Below are positions 8,868 to 16,871 of a stretch of 38,691 nucleotides of DNA, one piece after another (position 1 is the first letter of the stretch; each line of letters begins with the position of its first letter). This DNA comes from Streptomyces beihaiensis (GTDB lineage: Bacteria > Actinomycetota > Actinomycetes > Streptomycetales > Streptomycetaceae): NCBI RefSeq assembly GCF_026274175.1, contig NZ_JAPHNL010000281.1:1-38691 (forward strand). The letters are read 5' to 3'. Made by a program: the position numbers and the translations under genes. The notes below the pieces were generated by a model. That model was not told the DNA's origin, did no database searches, and was given only the letters and a program-made list of their open reading frames with translations.

Positions 8868-8897
8868 ATGGCACGAGGCTCCTCGGCGGGGTATGTA
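8868..8897 (+). promoter_or_regulatory. Candidate promoter of treY
   Basis: ATGGCA at 8868-8873 and TATGTA at 8892-8897 are separated by 18 bp. The -10-like box lies only seven bases before ATG 8905, so a transcript from here would be short-leadered or leaderless. The hexamers match the vegetative consensus only partly, so this is tentative. Confidence 0.25.
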
Positions 8898-8904
8898 GGT
8901 TCGC

Positions 8905-11361
8905 ATGACGCCTCCCCCTCCGACGGCCACCTACCGGATTCAACTGCAACCGGACTTCGGGTTCGCGGCGGCCGCAGCGGCCGTCCCGCATCTGGCCTCC
9001 CTCGGGGTCTCGCATCTGCATCTGTCGCCGGTCCTCGAAGCCGTCCCCGGGTCGACACACGGCTACGACGTCGTCGACCACACGCGCGTACGTGGCGAGC
9101 TGGGCGGCGAGGAGGGGCTGCGGGCGCTGGCGCGCACGGCCCGCGGGCACGGGCTCGGCCTCGTCGTGGACATCGTGCCCAACCACATGGCGGCCTCCGC
9201 CCGCCACAACCGGCCCCTGCGGGAGGTGCTGCGCGAGGGCCCCGCCTCGCCGTACGCGCACTGGTTCGACGTCGACTGGGAGGCACAGGGCGGCCGGATG
9301 CTGCTGCCGGTCCTCGGCGGTCCCCTCGGCGACGAGCTGGAGCACCTCACGGTGGACGGCGACGTGCTGCGCTACCACGAGCACACCTTCCCGCTGCGCG
9401 AGGGCACCCGGGACCTGCCGGTGCGGCAGCTGCTCGACGCGCAGTGGTACCGGCTCGCCTGGTGGCGCCTTGCGCGCACGGAACTCAACTACCGGCGGTT
9501 CTTCACCATTTCGGAGCTGATCGCGCTGCGTGTGGAGGTGCCGGAGGTCTTCGACGCCACCCACGGCACCCTGCTGCGGCTGATGCGCGAGGGCGTCGTC
9601 GACGGGCTGCGCGTCGACCACCCCGACGGGCTCGCCGAGCCGGGCGGCTATCTGGCGCGGCTCGACCGGGAGACCGGCGGCCGGTGGACCGTCGTCGAGA
9701 AGATCCTGGAGGACGGCGAGCGGCTGCCCGCCGCCTGGCCGGTGGCGGGCACCACCGGCTACGACGCGCTGCGCCACATCGACGGCCTGTTCCTCGACCC
9801 GGCAGGGTGCGACCGGATGCTCGACCTGTTCCGCAGGTTCACCCGGGTGAGCGCCGACCGGGGCGGGCAGTGGGCGACCACGGTGCGGCACGCCGCCTAC
9901 CGGACCGTCACGCACGACCTGGCCACGGAGGTCGACCGGCTGACGCGGGAGGCGGCCGAGCTGTGCGCCCTGGAGCCGCGCTCACGCGACCATGCCCCGT
10001 GGGCGCTGCGCACGGCCCTGTGCGAGCTGCTGGTGCGGGTCCCGGTGTACCGGCCGTACGTCTGCGGGGGCGTGGATCCCGAGACGGTGCTGACGCCGGC
10101 GGCGGCACAGGACGCGAAGGCCGCGTTCACGGTGGCCGACGAGGCCCGCGCGGTAGACGCCGTGCGTGACCTGGCGCTCGGGCGGCGCGGGCGGGGGCCC
10201 CGGTACGACGCGTTCCGGGCGCGGTTCGCGCAGACGTCGTCGGCGCTGCGGGCCAAGTCGGTCGAGGACGCGGCGTTCTACCGGCACACACCGCTCCTGT
10301 CGGCCCTTGAGGTGGGCGGCTGCCCGCTGGCACCCGCGGTGGCCGCCGGGGTGTTCCACGCGTACTGCGCGCGCGTGCAGCGGGACTGGCCGTCCACCTC
10401 GACGGTGCTGTCCACGCACGACACGAAGCGCAGCGCCGACGTGCGGGCGGGCATCTCGGTGCTGTCCCAGTGCCCTCAGCGGTGGGAGCGGCTGCTGGAA
10501 GAGGTGACGGAGGCGACCGCGCGCGGCGGTGCGCCCGCCCCCGACGCGCAGCTGGCGTGGGCGGCCTGGCAGACGCTGGCGGGCCTCGGCCCGGCGGCGG
10601 ATCCGGGGCCCGGCGACCGGCGGTTCGAGCGGGTCGAGCCGGAGCGGCTGCGGCGGGCGATGCTCAAGCACGCGCGTGAGGCGGGGTTGTTCACGACGTG
10701 GACCGAGCAGGACGCCGCGTACGAGAGCGCGGTGGACGCCTTCGTGACGTCCGGGCCGTGCGGCCCGCCAGGCGACGCGGTGCTGCGGTTCATGGCGCGG
10801 CTGCGCCCCCATGTGCGGGCCAACGTCCTGGGCGCGGCCCTCGTCCACCTCACCATGCCGGGCGTGCCGGACGTGTACCAGGGCACCGAGCACGAGTACC
10901 GGGCCCTGGTGGACCCGGACAACCGGGCGCCCGCGCGGTTCGGCCCGGCCGAGCCCGGCACGCTCTCCGCGGAGAAGGAGCGGCTGACGCGGGCGGCGCT
11001 GGGGTTGCGCGCCGAGCATCCGGAGTGGTTCGGCGAAGGGGCGACGTACGAGCCGCTGACCGCGAGCGGGGCGGGCGAGGGGCACTGCGTGGCCTATGCG
11101 CGCTCGGGCCGGGTGGTGGTCGCGGTGACGCGGCTGTCGCTGCGCCTCGCCGAGGCGGGCGGGTGGCGCGACACCCGGCTGCGGCTGCCGGACGGCGTCT
11201 GGACTCAGCTCCTGGCCGGGAAACCTGCCGGGAAGCGTGAGGGAAATCCTGTGGGAAAGCCTGTCGAGAACAGGGAGTTCAGCGGCCAGGCACGCGTGGC
11301 GGAACTCTTCGCCGACAGTCCCGTGGCGCTCCTGGTGCGCGACGGGCGGCAGCGGCCGTGA
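8905..11361 (+). CDS. treY: Malto-oligosyltrehalose synthase TreY
   Basis: An 818-residue GH13 enzyme that rearranges the reducing-end alpha-1,4 bond of a maltodextrin into an alpha,alpha-1,1 bond, giving maltooligosyltrehalose. The family opening TYRIQLQPDFGF is followed by SPVLEAVPGSTHGYD and VDIVPNHMA. The nucleophile is in GLRVDHPDG (Asp238), the acid/base in VVEKILEDG (Glu265) and the third catalytic aspartate in STHDTKRS (Asp506). The C-terminal PGVPDVYQGTE segment is also conserved. An unusual lysine/glycine/proline-rich stretch near residues 772-787 (GKPAGKREGNPVGKPVENRE) interrupts the C-terminal beta domain. The product is the substrate of TreZ, 2.8 kb downstream. This is a complete gene and a confident call. 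Confidence 0.97.
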   Translation: MTPPPPTATYRIQLQPDFGFAAAAAAVPHLASLGVSHLHLSPVLEAVPGSTHGYDVVDHTRVRGELGGEEGLRALARTARGHGLGLVVDIVPNHMAASARHNRPLREVLREGPASPYAHWFDVDWEAQGGRMLLPVLGGPLGDELEHLTVDGDVLRYHEHTFPLREGTRDLPVRQLLDAQWYRLAWWRLARTELNYRRFFTISELIALRVEVPEVFDATHGTLLRLMREGVVDGLRVDHPDGLAEPGGYLARLDRETGGRWTVVEKILEDGERLPAAWPVAGTTGYDALRHIDGLFLDPAGCDRMLDLFRRFTRVSADRGGQWATTVRHAAYRTVTHDLATEVDRLTREAAELCALEPRSRDHAPWALRTALCELLVRVPVYRPYVCGGVDPETVLTPAAAQDAKAAFTVADEARAVDAVRDLALGRRGRGPRYDAFRARFAQTSSALRAKSVEDAAFYRHTPLLSALEVGGCPLAPAVAAGVFHAYCARVQRDWPSTSTVLSTHDTKRSADVRAGISVLSQCPQRWERLLEEVTEATARGGAPAPDAQLAWAAWQTLAGLGPAADPGPGDRRFERVEPERLRRAMLKHAREAGLFTTWTEQDAAYESAVDAFVTSGPCGPPGDAVLRFMARLRPHVRANVLGAALVHLTMPGVPDVYQGTEHEYRALVDPDNRAPARFGPAEPGTLSAEKERLTRAALGLRAEHPEWFGEGATYEPLTASGAGEGHCVAYARSGRVVVAVTRLSLRLAEAGGWRDTRLRLPDGVWTQLLAGKPAGKREGNPVGKPVENREFSGQARVAELFADSPVALLVRDGRQRP

Positions 11362-11515
11362 GAGGGCGGACGGGAACACCGGGCGCCCACGAGACGTTTC
11401 CCTTCACTGCGGGGCGTGGGCCGTTGCGGTCACCGGGCCCCGGCACGGACCTTCTTGACAGGCACGGCGGGGCGTGGGGTACTGCGCATTGCTGACGCCG
11501 GGAGGACCAACGGGG

Positions 11516-12757
11516 GTGAGTCACCTGACGGAGCAGCGATACCCCACTTCGGGCGAACTGGTCAGGGCGGCACGGGAGCTGACGGCTCAGCGGCCCGACC
11601 TGTGCCGCCTGCGCCAGGTCGGCACGTCACGCAAGGGCCGCCCCCTGCATGTGCTGTCCGTCGGGCACGACCGGCGCGCGGTCCTCGTCGTCGCGGGGGC
11701 GCACGCCAACGAGCCGACGGGCGGCTCGACGGCCCTGCACCTGGCGCGGCGGGTCCTGCTCGAACGGCCGCTGCGGGCCGACCGGTCCTGGCACTTCCTG
11801 CTGTGCGCGGACCCGGACGGCGCGGCCCTGCACCGCACACCGGCGCCGCACTCCCTGCTCGACTACCACCGCGCCTTCTACCGGCCCGCGGGGCCCGATC
11901 AGCCGGAGTGGTCGCCTTCGGTGCTGCCGCCGGACCGGCTTCCGCCGGAGACCCGGGCGCTGACCGGCGTCATCGACGAGCTGCGCCCCTACCTCCAGGT
12001 GTCGTTGCACGGCACCGAACTGGGCGGCAGCTGGGTGCAGCTGACGCGTGACATACCGGGCCTCGCCGAGCCGTTCGCGAAGTCGGCCGCGGAGTTGCAC
12101 ATCCCGGTGGAGACGGGCCCGTCGGACGCGGCGGGCTGGCCCGCGTCGGGGCCCGGTGTCCGGGTGATGCCGGGCCCCGACGCGCAGGCCGTGTTCCCGA
12201 GCCTGCCGGACGACGCCCGGCTCTCCACGTGGCACCACGCGCATCGCTACGGCGGCTCGACGGCCATCGTCGAGGTGCCGATGTGGGCGAGCGACCTGGT
12301 GGACGATCCGGCGCCGCATCCGGCGCCCGACCGGGCGCTGCGCCGCCTTTCGTCGCGGCTGAGCCGGGACACGCGCCTTGTGGAGGAGATCCTCGTCGAG
12401 GCGCTGCCGCGGCTGCCCGACACCGGCGGGCCGCTGCTCGGAGCGGCCCGTTGGGCGCTCAGCCTGGTGCCGGGGCTCGCGGACGACTGGATGCGACCGC
12501 CGCCGCAGGACGCGACGATGGCGTACATCGGCAGCATCGACGCGTTCGCGCGGCGGCTTCCGTTGCGGGCGGCCGCCATGCTGCTGCGCGTCCTGGAGGA
12601 GGCGGGCGACGTGGCCGCTCCCCGCCTCGACCTGCTCGTCACCGAGTGGTGCGCGGCGTACGCCGAGCGGTTCGGGGCCCGCTGGATACCGCTGGAACAC
12701 CAGGTCGAGCACCAGGCGCGCACCACGGTGGCCGCGGTGCGGCACGCGCAGGCGTGA
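11516..12757 (+). CDS. M14 family zinc metallopeptidase
   Basis: A 413-residue protein of the zinc carboxypeptidase (M14) fold. The first two zinc ligands are in AGAHANEPTG (His63, Glu66), the third zinc ligand is His165 in SLHGTELGG, and the catalytic glutamate is probably Glu253 in TAIVEVPMW. No signal peptide is visible, so it probably acts in the cytosol, perhaps on peptides or on muropeptide or glutamyl bonds as other M14 groups do; the substrate is not deducible. GTG 11516 is chosen because GGGAGG lies ten bases upstream; the in-frame start at 11474 would add 14 unconserved residues. The C-terminal 130 residues are an extension beyond the minimal fold. Confidence 0.85.
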   Translation: MSHLTEQRYPTSGELVRAARELTAQRPDLCRLRQVGTSRKGRPLHVLSVGHDRRAVLVVAGAHANEPTGGSTALHLARRVLLERPLRADRSWHFLLCADPDGAALHRTPAPHSLLDYHRAFYRPAGPDQPEWSPSVLPPDRLPPETRALTGVIDELRPYLQVSLHGTELGGSWVQLTRDIPGLAEPFAKSAAELHIPVETGPSDAAGWPASGPGVRVMPGPDAQAVFPSLPDDARLSTWHHAHRYGGSTAIVEVPMWASDLVDDPAPHPAPDRALRRLSSRLSRDTRLVEEILVEALPRLPDTGGPLLGAARWALSLVPGLADDWMRPPPQDATMAYIGSIDAFARRLPLRAAAMLLRVLEEAGDVAAPRLDLLVTEWCAAYAERFGARWIPLEHQVEHQARTTVAAVRHAQA

Positions 12758-12763
12758 GCGACG

Positions 12764-12778
12764 GGCCGGGTACCGGCC
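12764..12778. terminator. Possible bidirectional terminator between the M14 peptidase and inhibitor genes
   Basis: GGCCGG-GTA-CCGGCC is a perfect six-pair hairpin in the 38-bp gap between the convergent stop codons. There is no T-run. The position makes a shared terminator likely. Confidence 0.45.
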
Positions 12779-12795
12779 GCCGCCGGGCGCGCCTG

Positions 12796-13248
12796 TCAGT
12801 CGTCGAGCCGGAAGAGGGTTCCGGTGGCGGCGTTCAAGGCGCACGTGTTGGAGAAGGTGTGCGCGTAGGAGACGTGGCGGCCGTCCCACATGCCGTACGC
12901 GACCGCGGTGACCGGGTCGAAGATCATGGGACAGATGGCGTCCGAGTCGGCCGGGATCGCGCTGATGTCGCCCTTGGCGGCGGTGAGTTCGCGGCAGGCG
13001 TCGGCGGCGTGCGGGTGGTCCCCGACGGGCCGGGCGGAGCAGCGCAGCAGCGCGCTCTTCGCGTTCCCCGGGCGTTCGCCGTGCTGGACGGTCACATGGA
13101 CCCAGTCGCCGGAGCCCGCGGGCGGCCGCGGCGCGGCGGCCAGGACCGGTGCGGCCGTGGTGGTGAGCAGCGCGCACGCGGCCGCCGCCGCGGCCAGCAG
13201 GGTGCCTCGTGGCTTCGTCGTCGCCGTCCCCAGGGGCATGGGTGTCAC
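12796..13248 (-). CDS. Secreted subtilisin inhibitor-like protein (SSI family)
   Basis: A 150-residue precursor with a Sec signal peptide (twin-threonine/lysine n-region, alanine-rich core, cleavage near VLAAAP around residue 37), giving a mature inhibitor of about 110 residues. The mature part has the SSI pattern: four cysteines for two disulfides (LLRCSARP, DACREL, AICPMIF, SNTCAL) and the closing VSYAHTFSNTC. The reactive-site bond is predicted as Met108-Ile109 in CPMIFDP; P1 Met matches the subtilisin-directed archetype. Such proteins restrain extracellular serine proteases during differentiation and can be transglutaminase substrates. GTG 13248 fits best with GAGG about four bases before it; ATG 13239 is the alternative. 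Confidence 0.92.
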   Translation of the reverse strand: MTPMPLGTATTKPRGTLLAAAAAACALLTTTAAPVLAAAPRPPAGSGDWVHVTVQHGERPGNAKSALLRCSARPVGDHPHAADACRELTAAKGDISAIPADSDAICPMIFDPVTAVAYGMWDGRHVSYAHTFSNTCALNAATGTLFRLDD

Positions 13249-13268
13249 CGTTCCTCATGTTCGGGAGC

Positions 13269-13284
13269 GCGGGCCCTCGCCCGC
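13269..13284 (-). other. Hairpin in the 5' leader region of the inhibitor gene
   Basis: GCGGGC and GCCCGC flank a four-base loop about 20 bp upstream of GTG 13248. It could lie in the untranslated leader if transcription begins upstream. Role unknown. Confidence 0.3.
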
Positions 13285-13345
13285 GGCATAGCCCACATGG
13301 AACACGTGACACCGCGTCGCGTGGCGGGAACGCGGCCCGGTCCAC

Positions 13346-13371
13346 CCGAACGGGCGGTGGGGGCCGTTCGG
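13346..13371 (-). terminator. Predicted terminator of the FHA gene
   Basis: CCGAACGG at 13346-13353 and CCGTTCGG at 13364-13371 form a perfect eight-pair stem with a ten-base loop, 26 bases beyond the stop codon of the FHA gene and well upstream of the inhibitor gene. A T-run is absent, as is common in streptomycetes. Confidence 0.5.
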
Positions 13372-13396
13372 TCGGCGGACACCGGCCGGGGGCGGG

Positions 13397-13948
13397 TCAG
13401 CCGCTCGACAGCCGGAACGACATGCGGCCGAAGGAGACCTGGTCGCCGTCCCTGACCACCGCGGCGCCGATCACCCGGCGCCCGTTCACCGACGTGCCGT
13501 TGGTGGAGCCGAGGTCGCGCAGCACCCACATGCCGCCCTGCGAGGAGAGTTCGGCGTGCACCCGGGAGACCGTGTCATGGCTCAGCCGCAGCCCGTTGGC
13601 CGGATCACGGCCGATGCGCAGCGGGCGGTGGCCGCTCACCGGCGGCAGCATCAGCTTGGGCAGCCGCTCCACGGTCCACGCGCGGCGCAGCCTGACCGTG
13701 AGTCCGGAGACCGCGGCGACGGCGTCGACCATCGCGCGCGAGCAGCGGTTCTCGGGGCGCAGGTCGGCGGTGAGCGCCGCGAGTTCGTCGGACCGCCGGG
13801 CGGCGAGGGCGAGTTCCACGCGGCGCATGAACGTGTCCTGCGAGAGCCGGCCCAGCGCGACGCCGTCCCTGAGCACTTTCAGCGCACGGTCCCGCTCGGC
13901 GTCGCAGAGCCGGGCCGGGTAGGCGCTGTGTTCGAAAGAGGGCGTCAC
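13397..13948 (-). CDS. DUF1707 and FHA domain-containing protein
   Basis: A 183-residue regulatory protein. Residues 8-65 are a DUF1707 domain (RLCDAERDRALKVLRDG, then GRLSQDTFMRRVELA), a short actinobacterial helical module. Residues 108-183 are a forkhead-associated domain with the canonical phosphothreonine-binding residues: RIGRDPANGL, SRVHAEL and LGSTNGTSVNG. FHA domains read Ser/Thr kinase signals, but no kinase gene is close by and the partner is unknown. No membrane segment or signal peptide. The start is set at GTG 13948 (mature text TPSFEHSAYPARL); a frame-open ATG at 14014 would add 22 non-conserved residues. No strong Shine-Dalgarno is visible, so initiation could be leaderless. 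Divergent from treZ. Confidence 0.88.
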   Translation of the reverse strand: MTPSFEHSAYPARLCDAERDRALKVLRDGVALGRLSQDTFMRRVELALAARRSDELAALTADLRPENRCSRAMVDAVAAVSGLTVRLRRAWTVERLPKLMLPPVSGHRPLRIGRDPANGLRLSHDTVSRVHAELSSQGGMWVLRDLGSTNGTSVNGRRVIGAAVVRDGDQVSFGRMSFRLSSG

Positions 13949-14122
13949 GGTCTTGATTGTCCGGGAGCGCGGCCGGGGTGTCCAGGAAACACCGGCGCCC
14001 CCGTGGGATCTCACAAAGTGCGGCCTGACGGCGGCGTTTTCCCAGCGGAACGATCATCCGTGACGCACCATGGAAGGGTCGTCACTGTCGGCCGTCGTAC
14101 GGTCACGAGGGGGAACACGTCC

Positions 14123-15868
14123 GTGCAGTTCGAGGTGTGGGCACCACAGGCCGAGCGGGTCACGCTCCATTGCGACGGCGCCACGCGCGCGTTGGAGCGC
14201 GATCCGTGCCGCGCGGGATGGTGGGTGGGGTCGGCGCGGGCGCGCGACGGGTCCCGGTACGGGTTCGCGCTCGACGACGGTCCCGTGCTGCCGGACCCGC
14301 GCTCGCGCCGTCAGCCGGACGGGCCCGACGGGCTCAGCGCCGTCGTCGACCAGGACCGGTTCGTGTGGTTCAACGACTGGGCGGGTCGCGACCTCTCCGG
14401 AGCCGTTCTCTACGAGCTGCACGTGGGCACGTACACGCGGGACGGCACCCTGGACGCCGCCGCGGAGCGACTTGAGCACCTGGTCGACCTGGGTGTCACC
14501 CACGTCGAGCTGATGCCCTTGTGCCCGATGCCGGGGCGGCACGGCTGGGGGTACGACGGGGTCGCGCCGTGGGCCGTGCACGAGCCGTACGGCGGACCGG
14601 AGGCACTGAAGCGCTTTGTCGACAAGGCGCACGGGCTCGGCCTGGGAGTCGTCCTCGACGTGGTCCACAACCACCTCGGTCCGTCCGGCAACCACCTGGC
14701 CGCGTACGGCCCGTACTTCACGGACACGCGGCACACTCCGTGGGGCGACGCGGTCAACCTGGACGAGGCCGGCTCCGACGGCGTACGGGACTACTTCGTC
14801 GGCAGCGCGCTCGCCTGGCTGCGCGACTACCGGCTCGACGGGCTGCGCCTGGACGCCGTCCACGAGCTGCACGACCGGCGCGCCCTGCCGTTCCTCGAGG
14901 AGTTGTCGGCGGCCGTGGACGGGCTCGCCGCGGACCTGGGGCGGCCCCTGTTCCTGATCGGCGAGTCGGACCTCGCCGACCCCCGTCTGATCACGCCGCG
15001 CCAGGAGGGCGGCCTGGGCCTGCACGCGCAGTGGAACGACGACGTCCACCACGCCGTGCACGCGGCGGTCACCGGTGAACGGCAGGGATATTACGGAGAC
15101 TTCGCGCGCGAACCGGTGGCCGCGGTGGCGAAGACGCTCACGCACGGGTTCTTCCACGACGGCACGTACTCGACGTTCCGGGGCCGCCATCACGGTCGGC
15201 CGCTGGACCGTACGCGCACGCCCGGGACGCGCCTGGTGGCGTACACGCAGACGCACGACCAGGTCGGCAATCGCGCGCAGGGCGACCGGCTCGCGGCCAC
15301 CGTCTCCCCCGGGCTCCTCGCCTGCGCGGCGACGCTCGTGCTGACCGGGCCGTTCACGCCCATGCTCTTCATGGGCGAGGAGTGGGCGGCGAGCACGCCC
15401 TGGCAGTACTTCACCGACCACACCGATCCCGCTCTCGCGGACGCCGTGCGCAAGGGGCGCAGGCGGGAGTTCGCGGCGCACGGCTGGGCCGAGGAGGACG
15501 TGCCCGATCCGCAGGACCCGGCCACGCGGGAGCGGTCCTGCCTCGACTGGGCGGAGCGGGAGTCGGGCGACCACGCGCGCGTACTGGCCTGGTACCGGGA
15601 GCTCATCGCCTTGCGGCGGGCCCGTGCGGATCTGCGGGATCCGGACATGGCGGCCGTCAAGGTGGCCCACGACGAACAGGCGCGCTGGATCGCCTACCGG
15701 CGCGGTGACCTTCGGGTGGCCGTGAACCTGTCGGGGACGGCCGTGTCGATCCCGCTGGGGCGGCCTGTGCTGGATGTGCTGGCCGCCTGGGAGCCGGTCT
15801 CCCCGCCGGGCGCCGACGGGCTGTTGGTCGTTCCGGCGGAGTCCTGTGTGGTCGCCGTGGCGCCGTAA
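14123..15868 (+). CDS. treZ: Malto-oligosyltrehalose trehalohydrolase TreZ
   Basis: A 581-residue GH13 enzyme that releases free trehalose from the maltooligosyltrehalose made by TreY. The N-terminal E-set/CBM48-like domain starts FEVWAPQAERVTL. The barrel contains YELHVGTYT and VVLDVVHNHLGPSGN. The nucleophile is in DGLRLDAVHE (Asp244), the acid/base in LIGESDLA (Glu281) and the third aspartate in QTHDQVGN (Asp379). FMGEEWA and the C-terminal beta domain follow. GTG 14123, preceded by GAGGGGGAAC, is preferred; the frame is open far upstream across the divergent FHA gene, but that is antisense. It completes the glgX-treY-treZ set, although the three genes are separate units. Trehalose probably serves as spore reserve and stress protectant. 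Confidence 0.96.
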   Translation: MQFEVWAPQAERVTLHCDGATRALERDPCRAGWWVGSARARDGSRYGFALDDGPVLPDPRSRRQPDGPDGLSAVVDQDRFVWFNDWAGRDLSGAVLYELHVGTYTRDGTLDAAAERLEHLVDLGVTHVELMPLCPMPGRHGWGYDGVAPWAVHEPYGGPEALKRFVDKAHGLGLGVVLDVVHNHLGPSGNHLAAYGPYFTDTRHTPWGDAVNLDEAGSDGVRDYFVGSALAWLRDYRLDGLRLDAVHELHDRRALPFLEELSAAVDGLAADLGRPLFLIGESDLADPRLITPRQEGGLGLHAQWNDDVHHAVHAAVTGERQGYYGDFAREPVAAVAKTLTHGFFHDGTYSTFRGRHHGRPLDRTRTPGTRLVAYTQTHDQVGNRAQGDRLAATVSPGLLACAATLVLTGPFTPMLFMGEEWAASTPWQYFTDHTDPALADAVRKGRRREFAAHGWAEEDVPDPQDPATRERSCLDWAERESGDHARVLAWYRELIALRRARADLRDPDMAAVKVAHDEQARWIAYRRGDLRVAVNLSGTAVSIPLGRPVLDVLAAWEPVSPPGADGLLVVPAESCVVAVAP

Positions 15869-15941
15869 GGGTGGGCTCGCGTCGGCGGGGGTGTGTCCGT
15901 GGCCGGTGGCGCCCGCTCGGCGGCGGCCCGCGCGCCGCGCC

Positions 15942-16865
15942 TCATCCGTCCGAGACGAGCTCCAGGAGGATCGGCTCCCACGCACGCTCCAGCTGCGTAC
16001 GCGGCAGCGCCCGTGGACCGGTGGTGTCCGGACCGCGCGGGACCGCGGCCAGTCGGATCAGGACGTCACAGCGGGCCAGCCACAGGCCGCGCAGGCAGAT
16101 CCGCGCGCCGTACCCGGCCAGCGTCGCGGAGCGCACCGCCGCCCGCGCGCCGACCGCGACGGCGAGGCCCGCGATGTCCTCGGCCGGGTCGCCGACGATC
16201 GCGTCGGCCCAGTCGAGGACGCCGCGCACCCGGCCATCAGGCGACACGATGAGGTGCTCGCCCTTGAGGTCGTGGTGGACGAGGACGGCATCGGCGCCGG
16301 AGCCGAGCTGGGCGACGGCGTGGGCCGTGAGCTGCTTGAGGCGGGCCGCGTCGAACTCGCCCTCCTCGTCGAGGCGTTGTGCCGCGGGGCCCGCCTCGCG
16401 GCGCAGGTGGTCCAGGGAGCGCGGCAGCACCTTGGGCACGCCGAGCGGCACCACCCGCGCGGTCCGGATGTCGCGCAGGGCGCTCAGCAGTCCCGCGAGG
16501 TCCTCCTCACCGCCCGCGGTGACGTCCCTGGCCTCGGCGGTCTCACCGGGCAGCCGGGTGTCCAGGGTGTACGCGAGACCGGGCGCCCACTCCCCCGCGG
16601 CGACCGACGACGGTACGGGGACCGGGACGTGGGGGCGCAGGAGGTCGCGCAGCCGCACCTCGCGGCGCAGGCGCGTGGAGACGGAGCCTGACGTAGCCAG
16701 GCGCAGCACGTGACCGGTCCCCACCCACCAGGTGTCGTGGACGAGGCCCGCGCCGGCCGGTCGCACCTCGGCGCGGCGGCCGGGCAGCAGGGTGGCCACC
16801 AGGCGGCGCACGGCCTCCGTGGTGGGCGCCGTGGTCGGTCCGGTCGGCTGGGGTGTCGGCGGCAT
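15942..16865 (-). CDS. Phosphotransferase (APH family) enzyme
   Basis: A 307-residue APH/choline-kinase-fold protein. The catalytic loop is HHDLKGEH (Asp199, with H at the position where the family usually has Asn), followed by the metal-binding GVLDWADAIVGDP. The N-lobe begins near VRRLVATLLPG, with a nucleotide-contacting region around GLVHDTWWVGTGHVLRLA. The substrate is unknown; resistance is not implied. ATG 16865 lies six bases after the stop of the M24 peptidase gene, so the two form an operon in which this gene is second and probably translationally coupled. It may act on a product of peptide turnover, but that is speculation. Confidence 0.84.
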   Translation of the reverse strand: MPPTPQPTGPTTAPTTEAVRRLVATLLPGRRAEVRPAGAGLVHDTWWVGTGHVLRLATSGSVSTRLRREVRLRDLLRPHVPVPVPSSVAAGEWAPGLAYTLDTRLPGETAEARDVTAGGEEDLAGLLSALRDIRTARVVPLGVPKVLPRSLDHLRREAGPAAQRLDEEGEFDAARLKQLTAHAVAQLGSGADAVLVHHDLKGEHLIVSPDGRVRGVLDWADAIVGDPAEDIAGLAVAVGARAAVRSATLAGYGARICLRGLWLARCDVLIRLAAVPRGPDTTGPRALPRTQLERAWEPILLELVSDG

Positions 16866-16871
16866 CGCGGC

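Noticed and set aside
14054-15985. 643-residue antisense frame opposite treZ
   Set aside because: Opposite a complete GH13 enzyme, with low-complexity composition and no motif.
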